A stretch of DNA of 64,000 bases from Senegalimassilia faecalis (GTDB lineage: Bacteria > Actinomycetota > Coriobacteriia > Coriobacteriales > Eggerthellaceae): positions 620,001 through 684,000 of the forward strand of contig NZ_SDPW01000001.1 of assembly GCF_004135645.1 (NCBI RefSeq), in the 5' to 3' direction. The position numbers and the translations under genes were made by a program. Positions 57,925-64,000 of this stretch are shown piece after piece. The notes under the pieces were generated by a model. It was given only the letters and a program-made list of their open reading frames with translations. It ran no database searches and was not told the DNA's origin. Each line of letters starts with the position of its first letter. The first letter of the stretch is position 1.

Positions 57925-58681
57925 TCAAGCAGCCCGGCTGAGCCTGTACTCGACCGGGCTGCTTCCGTCCAGGCGTCTCTTGATGCGCACGTTGTTGTAC
58001 CAGTCGATGTACTTCTCCAAATCCCTCTCGAAGATATCGGGGTCGTCTCCCTCCCAATCGTAGTAAAGCTCGGTCTTGACCATCGAGAAGAAGTTCTCGG
58101 CCTTCGCGTTGTCGAGGCAGTTTCCCTTGCGGGACATGGACTGGGCGATCCCCATCCGCTCGAGCGCGAGCCTGTAGGCGGGCATCTGGTACTGCCAGCC
58201 CATGTCCGAATGCAGCAACGGGGCGTCTTCGCCATCGAGCCTGCCCTCGAGGCCCGCCAGCATCTCGAGGACCATCTTCATGTTCGGGGACCTGGATATC
58301 GAGTAGGCGACGACCTCGTCGTTGTAGAGGTCGACCACGGGCGAAAGGTAGAGCTTCGTGCCGCCCACCTTGAATTCGGTGACGTCGGTCACCAGCTTGG
58401 TCATCGGGCCCTCCGCCTCGAAGTCGCGGGCCAGCAGGTTCGGGGAGGACTTGCCGACCTGGCCCATGTAGGAGCGGTATTTCCTGCGTCTGCGGGTCCG
58501 GCACAGCAGCCCCTCCTCGCGCATGACCTTGAGCACCGTCTTGTCGGCGATGCGAATGCCGGTCGCTTTGCGCAACGTGTCGGCAACGCGTCGGTATCCG
58601 TATCTGAACTGGGATTTCTCGCATATCTCCACTATGGCCGGCCGCTCGGTCGCCTGCCTGTCCGAGGGAGGGTTAGCCTCG
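57925..58681 (-). pseudogene. IS3-family transposase orfB, 3' part
   Basis: It carries the DDE catalytic core: Asp in VTDVTEF, Asp in LHSDMGWQY, and Glu in NAKAENFFSMVK. The IS21-family element entered upstream of codons reading EANPPSDRQ, so the fragment lacks the first ~50 residues. An internal ATG (58632) could start a shortened product with the full catalytic domain but without the N-terminal helix-turn-helix part, so it is probably inactive. Confidence 0.9.
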
Positions 58682-58842
58682 TGTTAGCGCTACTGTAAAA
58701 ACAACCATTTTGACCAACGCTCAATAACCAATCATGCCAACGCAATCCCGCCATTTGCGCCAACGCATTTTCACCATTTCCACCAACGCCGGGACTTACG
58801 CTTCGATCGACGAGCGAACGATGCTTTCGGGAGGAGCGGGCC

Positions 58843-60081
58843 GTGGCGGAGAAGAACCTGATCGGAGAGTTGGACATGTACAGGGAAGCGGGCATAAAGC
58901 CCAACTTCAGCGACATAGCGAAGCGCTACGGCAAGGACAGGCACACCGTGGCGTCGTACTGGAGGGCCGAGGGCGGGCGGCCCCACGACGGGCGCGGCGA
59001 CAGGGCGGGCTCGTTCGACGCGCACATCGAGGAGGTGGCAGCCAAGGCGCAACTGCCGGGAGTCACCAAGAAGGGCATCCACGAGTGGCTGCTGCACAGG
59101 TATCCCGGCGAGGACCTGGCCGGCTACAACGCCTTCACCCAGTTCATGCGCAAGAACGGCATCGCCGTCGGGGCCTCCGGGGGCCCGGAGCCGCACCCGC
59201 GCTTCGAGACGCCGCCCGGACTGCAGCTGCAGTTCGACTGGAAGGAGTCCGTCAAGATGGCAAACCGCGACGGCGAGCTGTTCGAGTTCAACGTGTTCGC
59301 GGCGACGCTGGGCCATTCCCGCAGGCACATATTCATCCGGTCGAGGACCAGGACGACCGACGACCTGGTCAGGTGCATGTACGCCACGATCGCGAGGCTC
59401 GGCGGCGTGCCGCGCGAGTGGGTCACGGACAACATGTCCGCCCTGGTGACGATCAAGGGCGGCAGGCGCCTCAAGGTCCAGCGCGCATACGAGTTCGCCA
59501 AGGCCGCCGGCTTCGAGCTGAAGCTGTGCCGCCCGCGCAGCCCCCAGACGAAGGGCAAGGTCGAGTCGTCGAACCGCTTCCTGTCGCGGCTCATGGCCTA
59601 CCAGGGCGACTTCGACGGCTGGGACGATATCGACGAGATCGTCGCGCGGATCGAGGACGCCAGCAACTCCGAGCCCAACGAGACCACGGGGCTGCCGCCC
59701 TCCGCGCTGTTCATGGAGGAGAAGGACGCGCTGCTGCCCGTCGGCAACCTGCGCGCCCTCGAGGAGGCGATGGGCGACGTGGTGCGCGTGGCCAGGGTGC
59801 CGGCCACGATGCTGGTGAGCGCGCACGGCGAGCCCATGTCGGTGCCCAGGCGCTGCATCGGCAGGCCCGCCCGCATCGTCTGCATGCCCGGCGGCGCGAT
59901 GGACTGCTACGTCGGCGGCGAGCTGGTGGCGACGCACGTGGCGGGCGGGCCGGCCTACGACCCGGCGCACTACGCCGAGGCCATGGCCGGCAAGCGGTGG
60001 TTCGGCGACGCCGCCGGCGACATCGAGGCGGCCGCCGCGGCCAACCTCGGCCTGCTCGACTCGATAGGGGGCTCGCTGTGA
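58843..60081 (+). CDS. istA: IS21-family transposase IstA
   Basis: A 412-residue DDE transposase. The N-terminal helix-turn-helix is in FSDIAKRYGKDRHTVASYW. Catalytic residues lie in LQFDWKES (Asp), WVTDNMSALV (Asp) and TKGKVESSNRF (Glu). The start is GTG 58843 after GGGAGGAGC. The end overlaps istB by 4 bp. Confidence 0.93.
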   Translation: MAEKNLIGELDMYREAGIKPNFSDIAKRYGKDRHTVASYWRAEGGRPHDGRGDRAGSFDAHIEEVAAKAQLPGVTKKGIHEWLLHRYPGEDLAGYNAFTQFMRKNGIAVGASGGPEPHPRFETPPGLQLQFDWKESVKMANRDGELFEFNVFAATLGHSRRHIFIRSRTRTTDDLVRCMYATIARLGGVPREWVTDNMSALVTIKGGRRLKVQRAYEFAKAAGFELKLCRPRSPQTKGKVESSNRFLSRLMAYQGDFDGWDDIDEIVARIEDASNSEPNETTGLPPSALFMEEKDALLPVGNLRALEEAMGDVVRVARVPATMLVSAHGEPMSVPRRCIGRPARIVCMPGGAMDCYVGGELVATHVAGGPAYDPAHYAEAMAGKRWFGDAAGDIEAAAAANLGLLDSIGGSL

Positions 60082-60866
60082 GCGCCGCCGTGCAGGCCAG
60101 CCCCCTCAACCGCCTGGCGGCCAACCTCGAGGAGCTGGGGCTCGAGGGCATGGCGTCGTCGGTGCCCGAGTACGTCAGGCTCGTCGCCGACGGGAGGAAG
60201 AGCCTGGTCGACGCCATGCTCGAGCTCACCGACGCCCAGATAGCCCTCAAGCGGCGCGCCGACGACGAGCGCCGCACGAGGATGGCCAACTTCCCCTACA
60301 TAAAGACGCTGGCCGACTTCGACTGGGGCTTCCAGCCGAGCGTGCCGCGCGGGCTGGTCGAGCAGCTGGCCACGCTCGAGTTCATCGACCGCGGCGACAA
60401 CGTCGTGCTCGTCGGCAGCCCGGGCGTCGGCAAGACCCACCTGTCGATAGCCATAGGCCACGAGGCGGTGATGGCCCGCAAGCAGGTGTACTTCGCCGAC
60501 TGCTCGAGGCTGGTCGAGGACCTCAAGCACGCCTCGGCGAAGGAGGCGCTGGCGCGCAGGATGCGGTTCTACGAGCACTGCAGCCTGCTGATAATAGACG
60601 AGCTCGGCTACCTCGACATCGGCAAGGAGGGCGCCGACCTGCTGTTCCAGCTGGTCAACAGGCGCTACGCGCTCAAGCGGTCGACCATCGTCACGACCAA
60701 CGTGCCGGTGGGCAGGTGGGGCGACGTGTTCGGCAGCAACGTCACGGCCTCGGCGGTGGCCGACAGGCTTTGCCACCATTGCGCGATGATCAAGATAACG
60801 GGACGGTCATATCGCCTGAAGGACGTATCCATCGGCGGTGAGGACGGGAAGGAGGAGGGCGCCTAG
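60078..60866 (+). CDS. istB: IS21-family ATPase IstB
   Basis: A 262-residue AAA+ helper ATPase that assembles on DNA and recruits IstA. Walker A is GSPGVGKTH, Walker B LLIIDELGYLD, sensor IVTTNVP. The GTG start at 60078 overlaps the istA stop, which indicates coupled translation. The same frame is open upstream through istA, but that part is not a gene. Confidence 0.93.
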   Translation: MSAAVQASPLNRLAANLEELGLEGMASSVPEYVRLVADGRKSLVDAMLELTDAQIALKRRADDERRTRMANFPYIKTLADFDWGFQPSVPRGLVEQLATLEFIDRGDNVVLVGSPGVGKTHLSIAIGHEAVMARKQVYFADCSRLVEDLKHASAKEALARRMRFYEHCSLLIIDELGYLDIGKEGADLLFQLVNRRYALKRSTIVTTNVPVGRWGDVFGSNVTASAVADRLCHHCAMIKITGRSYRLKDVSIGGEDGKEEGA

Positions 60867-60971
60867 ACGCCGGAAGCGGCGCATCAGCGTTGGCGAATCC
60901 GGCGCATCCGCGTTGGCGCGATTGGCGAAAATACGTTGGTGAAAATGGTGAAAAATATATTGACGCTAACA

Positions 60972-61116
60972 CCTCGTGGTAGTAATAGGTGGAACGCGGC
61001 ATCCCGATGAGCTCCAGGAGCGTGGAGAGCGGATATTCCCGCCTCAGCGACTTCACTATCTCGTGCTTCCGCCTGCTGCCGAGAGGGCCGTCGCCGAGGC
61101 GGACATTCGTTTTAAG
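60972..61116 (-). pseudogene. IS3-family transposase orfB, 5' part
   Basis: The first ~48 codons of orfB (KHEIVKSLRREYPLSTLLELIG and RSTYYYHE), cut by the IS21 element at codon YYYHE. It is entered from orfA by a -1 frameshift at CTTAAAA (61110-61116 on the minus strand), where orfA reads EILKRM and orfB reads ILKTNV. Confidence 0.85.
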
Positions 61117-61541
61117 ATCTCCACCTCCATCTCGAGGCGGGCGCACCGCTGCTCGAGCGTCTCCTCGCCCGCGGGCTCCTTCCTCCTTCGCCCCGACGGA
61201 TGGACGACGAGGGCGTCTTCGCCTCCCTCTCGGTACCGCTTCACCCAATCTCGTATCTGCGCGCTGTTGCGCACGCCATGCTCGAGAGCTAGGGCCCTGT
61301 AGTCGCCCTCGCCACGGAGATAGGCTTCGACGACGCGAAGCTTGAACTCCTGGGGGTAGCGGTTGTTCTTCTTCGGCCTGTCTATGGCCCCGACGCCACC
61401 TTGGTCGATCCTCTCCCTCCAAAGCTTCACGGTTGACTTCGTAAGGCCGAACTCGTGCTGCAGCATGGTGATGGTCGCGCCGTCGGCGTACCTGTCCGCA
61501 AAGCGCTGCTTGAACTCGGCGGAGTAATCCTTGCTCAGCAA
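61056..61541 (-). CDS. IS3-family transposase orfA
   Basis: A 161-residue DNA-binding protein of the IS150 type with two helix-turn-helix units (TITMLQHEFGLTKSTVKLW and DYRALALEHGVRNSAQIRDW) and a C-terminal leucine-zipper-like helix (EQRCARLEMEVEILKRM). The start is TTG 61541 with AGGGGG before it. The slip site CTTAAAA near its end would normally give the OrfAB fusion, now impossible as orfB is split. Confidence 0.88.
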   Translation of the reverse strand: MLSKDYSAEFKQRFADRYADGATITMLQHEFGLTKSTVKLWRERIDQGGVGAIDRPKKNNRYPQEFKLRVVEAYLRGEGDYRALALEHGVRNSAQIRDWVKRYREGGEDALVVHPSGRRRKEPAGEETLEQRCARLEMEVEILKRMSASATALSAAGGSTR

Positions 61542-61641
61542 ATCAACCCCCTAACGCAGAAGACCCCTATAGAAGGTGCAGAACATTGTCTGTCCAACTA
61601 TAGGGGTTCACTGCAGAAATGGGAGGCAGTTCAATGCTCGG

Positions 61642-61656
61642 GCCCCTTGTTTTTTG
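61642..61656 (+). terminator. right arm of the split ettA-ykgJ terminator
   Basis: GCCCCTTGTTTTTTG, complement of 57845-57856. Joining the flanks of the IS3-family element recreates a 12-bp stem with six T and a loop containing GCAGTTCAATG. Confidence 0.7.
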
Positions 61657-61728
61657 TTAGAACTCACATGCAAACCCGATTGCACTTCACCCCGCAGTTC
61701 TAGCATGCACTACCCCAAACACCTCGCG

Positions 61729-62145
61729 CTATAGATTACGGTTGTCCCTTTCCGCTGCAAGCGTAACGACGTTTTGTTGCTCGACTTTATTAAACTGGAC
61801 CTCGCTCTCAAAATCATCGTACGTCAGAGAAGGCCTATACCAACTGCACGCCTCGAAGTATGCAGATAAATCGGGGTCGTTGAATATCAATCCATGCCTA
61901 GCGTAAATCTCGTTTATTGCGATAGAAAGATCCCTATCGTTTAACTGGCTAATTTCCTTTTCAGAATAGATTCTCGCGTTGCTGTCGGGAAGAACGAACT
62001 CATTTGCATCATACGAAAAAGAGGAAGGGGATTCATCATCCGACGCAATGCCCAACAGCGCAACCAGAGCTACAGTATTGACAATTAGAAGTCCGACTAT
62101 GGCAAGCGCACAAATCGCAAGTACGGTTAACCTACTATACTTCAT
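61729..62145 (-). CDS. YARHG-domain membrane-anchored protein
   Basis: A 138-residue protein with one N-terminal membrane helix (LTVLAICALAIVGLLIVNTVALVA begins at residue 6) and a C-terminal YARHG domain (LSIAINEIYARHG then ACSWYRPS) expected outside the cell. The domain occurs in bacterial cell-surface proteins and its role is unknown. The gene is visibly less GC-rich than the core genes. It lies 24 bp downstream of the Mrr-type nuclease gene and is probably co-transcribed. The ribosome site is weak (GAGAAAC). Confidence 0.8.
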   Translation of the reverse strand: MKYSRLTVLAICALAIVGLLIVNTVALVALLGIASDDESPSSFSYDANEFVLPDSNARIYSEKEISQLNDRDLSIAINEIYARHGLIFNDPDLSAYFEACSWYRPSLTYDDFESEVQFNKVEQQNVVTLAAERDNRNL

Positions 62146-62169
62146 CGAAGTTTCTCACTATCTCACGGG

Positions 62170-63183
62170 CTAAACGTCAGGCGGAAAGTGCCGAGCAATT
62201 TCCTCCCAATCAATAACTTGATTTAGGTTGGTAGAAGGTTCCTGTCGGGCACCATCTTGCACGTTACGCGTCTGGGAGGCTGTTCTAATAAGCTGCTCTA
62301 ATTTTCCTCCGTCAATTAGCTCCATTGACTCTGGAATAGCTCGCGCATATTCGATAGCATTGCTAGTGAAGTGTGATGTGGTAATAAAAATCATTCGAGA
62401 GGCCTGCATGCATGCATTTGCGCCTACTAGCTTCTGCAGAGTGTCCCTACCAACACTTTCCGTTCTGGGGTTATAACATTTGCACTCAACGATGCAAATG
62501 CCTCCCGATGGGTCGACCATCTTAATATCAAACCCACCATCGTTTGTTTTGGGCGTAGTGGCCGCCTTGTAACCTTGTCGACGAAATAAATCGGCGCAGT
62601 ACTCCTCAAAATCTGTTGGGTGGCTTTTATAGTGCTCGTAAATATCCTGGATAGCGTTTGTAGTTGGCCTAGACGAATTCGCCAAGGAAGCACGATTTTC
62701 TGTCACGGGAAAAGTTGAGCCATTGCACGCTACGAGAGGGGCGGCAACAGCAACGTTTCGAAGTAGCAGCTCTTTATAGAGCCAGTAAATTAAATAAGGT
62801 TGCTTGCTCGAAATGCTGTAGTGAGACACCTGCAAAACAGAGGGCTTTCGAATCAGCCGATTGTTGCTACGTCGCTTGTCTCTAGAGCCGTCTTTATTCG
62901 AAAAAAGCCAATACGGGACCCGAAATGTAACCGCCGATTGACCGCACGTCGAAGCAATAGGTTTAATAGTGACTCCTCGATTTAACAATATATGGTAATG
63001 ATTTCTAAATGAAAGCCATAACGCTTCCTGGCATGTTGCCTTGAGAAATCGAGCCGACGCTATTGCAAGACATATTTCAATTGTTATGAGAATTGCGAGC
63101 ACAATCAACGAAGCTAGCTGCTCGGAAAGACCGGCAAGCACAAATTGTCGAATAGCTTCCTGTCCTATGTCCGCAGGATTCAC
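62170..63183 (-). CDS. membrane-anchored Mrr-type restriction endonuclease
   Basis: A 337-residue protein. An N-terminal membrane helix (about 22-46) is followed by ~130 residues without known domain and then, from residue 180, an Mrr_cat PD-(D/E)XK nuclease: DFEEYCADLFRRQGY, D219 in DGGFDIK, E233-C-K235 in IVECKCY, then the Q motif (QKLVGA) and FITTSHFT. Mrr-like enzymes cut modified DNA; membrane-linked versions are known in several bacteria, with unclear roles. GTG start with AAGGGA. The AT-rich composition and the adjoining insertion elements point to horizontal gain. A defence role is inferred, not shown. Confidence 0.83.
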   Translation of the reverse strand: MNPADIGQEAIRQFVLAGLSEQLASLIVLAILITIEICLAIASARFLKATCQEALWLSFRNHYHILLNRGVTIKPIASTCGQSAVTFRVPYWLFSNKDGSRDKRRSNNRLIRKPSVLQVSHYSISSKQPYLIYWLYKELLLRNVAVAAPLVACNGSTFPVTENRASLANSSRPTTNAIQDIYEHYKSHPTDFEEYCADLFRRQGYKAATTPKTNDGGFDIKMVDPSGGICIVECKCYNPRTESVGRDTLQKLVGANACMQASRMIFITTSHFTSNAIEYARAIPESMELIDGGKLEQLIRTASQTRNVQDGARQEPSTNLNQVIDWEEIARHFPPDV

Positions 63184-63220
63184 GGCGTATCCCTTCGGTT
63201 TGGTAATGTTAAGCTATTTG

Positions 63221-63226
63221 ATTATA
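63221..63226 (-). promoter_or_regulatory. -10 box of the Mrr/YARHG genes
   Basis: TATAAT on the minus strand, about 38 bp before the Mrr GTG. The -35 is unclear. Confidence 0.5.
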
Positions 63227-63367
63227 ACGTTGCTAGACCACGCAACCTTCATTGCTAAAAGGCAATAGAACGGTCGAGAGCCTAATCGGCTGCGAAATAA
63301 CTACTCAAGGTCGAATTACGAAAGAACTACGCCATGACTTCGAGGCGAAACCACACACTTCGTCCCC

Positions 63368-64000
63368 CTACTCTTTCGGTTTCTGCAACGACGCCGCTGC
63401 CGCAGCGGCCCACGTGCGCGGCACAAGGCGGCTGCCGAACACGATGGTTTTCGCCAGCACGCCCGGGCAGCACAGCAGCCGGTTGCAGCCCAGCGCTCGG
63501 ATTGCCGCGCGGGCAACGCGCGGGGCGCTGATGGTCATGCGGGCCAGCGCCGTGCCGCCCGCGTCGGCGTTATCCCAAAACGGCGTGCGAACAGGCCCGG
63601 GGCACAGCGCGGTCACGTGCACGCCGTGCGGTCGCAGCTCCATGTGCAGCGCGCTGGAGAACGATTGCACGAACGCCTTCGACGCGTAGTACGTGGACAT
63701 GTACGGGCCGGGCACGAACCCCGCCACGCTGGCAACGTTCAAGATGGCGCCGTGCCCGCGCGCGGCCATGTCGGGGGCGAATGCGTGGCACAGTTCCATG
63801 AGGGCGACGTCGTTGGTTTGCACGAGCGCGCGCTGGCGCTCCAGGCTGCTTTCCGCAAAGGGCGCGTCGTAGCCGAAGCCGGCGTTGTTCACGAGCGTTT
63901 CCACCTGCAGGTTCGCCGCCCTCACTTGGGCGACCAAGACGTCGATGGCTCCCGGCTGCGCGAAGTCGGCAACGAATACGCGAACGTCGACGTCATAGCG
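63368..64000 (-). CDS. SDR-family short-chain dehydrogenase, 5' end beyond the window
   Basis: 211 codons, open to the window edge, so the start lies at >64000. NNAGFG, the SVAGF block with catalytic Ser, and YYASK with catalytic Tyr and Lys mark a classical SDR. The C-terminus (LLCCPGVLAKTIVFGSRLVPR) contains a hydrophobic stretch like the DltE/HSD-type members that act on lipids. The substrate is unknown. Confidence 0.88.
   Translation of the reverse strand, partial: RYDVDVRVFVADFAQPGAIDVLVAQVRAANLQVETLVNNAGFGYDAPFAESSLERQRALVQTNDVALMELCHAFAPDMAARGHGAILNVASVAGFVPGPYMSTYYASKAFVQSFSSALHMELRPHGVHVTALCPGPVRTPFWDNADAGGTALARMTISAPRVARAAIRALGCNRLLCCPGVLAKTIVFGSRLVPRTWAAAAAASLQKPKE

Larger units (their letters stand above)
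58682..60971 (+). mobile_element. IS21-family insertion sequence
   Basis: 2290 bp, with ends TGTTAGCG...CGCTAACA and a 5-bp target duplication CCTCG (58677-58681 and 60972-60976). It contains istA and istB with a 4-bp overlap, the classical IS21 layout. It lies inside orfB of the IS3-family element. Both genes and both ends look intact, so it may be active. Confidence 0.93.
57868..61633 (-). mobile_element. IS3-family (IS150-like) insertion sequence, interrupted
   Basis: The ends are TGAACTGCGCCCCATAACTG (57868 on) and, inverted, TGAACTGCCTCCCATTTCTG (ending 61633), followed by typical ...GGACCCC / GTGAACCCC sequence. ATG is duplicated on both sides (57865-57867 and 61634-61636). It encodes orfA and orfB on the minus strand. 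Removing the inner IS21 element (58682-60971) and one CCTCG copy restores a full orfB. Native size would be about 1.47 kb. Confidence 0.9.

Noticed and set aside
58734-60866. A single frame of 710 codons covering istA and istB
   Set aside because: Only the last 262 codons (istB) are real; the first part is an alternative frame of istA. The IS21 layout with overlapping istA and istB explains it.

Overview
The window is GC-rich (roughly 60-65% by eye) with dense, mostly housekeeping genes. The gene set suggests an anaerobic actinobacterium of the class Coriobacteriia, most likely Eggerthellaceae. The pointers are a very large 2-hydroxyacyl-CoA dehydratase/activase fusion, an acpS-nnrD-glmS neighbourhood, molybdate and molybdopterin genes, a DUF3793/flavodoxin pair and a UPF0210 protein. 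This is inferred from gene content; no rRNA is present.

Layout. 1-3.7 kb: tail of an unknown gene, an alanine/glycine:cation symporter and a HemN/HemW-type radical SAM protein. 3.9-8.2 kb: a complete riboflavin operon (ribD-ribE-ribBA-ribH) behind an FMN riboswitch with its terminator. 8.4-15.8 kb: a VanZ-like protein that looks leaderless, a diacylglycerol-kinase-like gene, moaC, moaA and the molybdate transporter modABC, whose permease carries an unusual secreted N-terminal domain. 16-22.3 kb: a compact four-gene cluster of a membrane SpoIIE-type phosphatase (frameshifted in an A8 tract), a STAS protein, a GH3-family acyl-adenylating enzyme and a MATE transporter fused to an anti-sigma-type ATPase. 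I consider this cluster the best candidate for an undescribed system. 22.5-28.8 kb: nnrD, acpS, glmS, ridA and ilvA.

29-38 kb: DUF3793, flavodoxin, a heavy-metal-associated protein, a broken CmpB-like membrane gene, O-acetylhomoserine sulfhydrylase, a PAP2 phosphatase, the preQ0 pathway (queD-queE-queC-queF) behind a preQ1-I-like riboswitch, a HAD phosphatase and tRNA-Ala(CGC). 38-47 kb: veg, rsmA, a flavin-reductase-like gene carrying an in-frame repeat element, tatD, metG, a secreted coiled-coil protein, a YgjP-like metalloprotease and rsmI. 47-57.8 kb: the 1550-residue activase/dehydratase protein with a TetR regulator, metQ, a UPF0210 gene, ettA and a cysteine-cluster protein.

57.8-61.6 kb: an IS3-family element sits in the loop of an intrinsic terminator and has itself been split by an IS21-family element. 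61.7-63.2 kb: an AT-richer accessory patch with a YARHG-domain protein and a membrane-anchored Mrr-type nuclease. The window ends in an SDR dehydrogenase that runs off the edge.

Two dispersed repeat families were seen: a hairpin around GGGACAAAGGGAC (at 10.6, 42.0 and 54.0 kb) and an approximately 135-bp palindromic element (10.7 and 40.6 kb). No CRISPR array, rRNA or prophage was seen.
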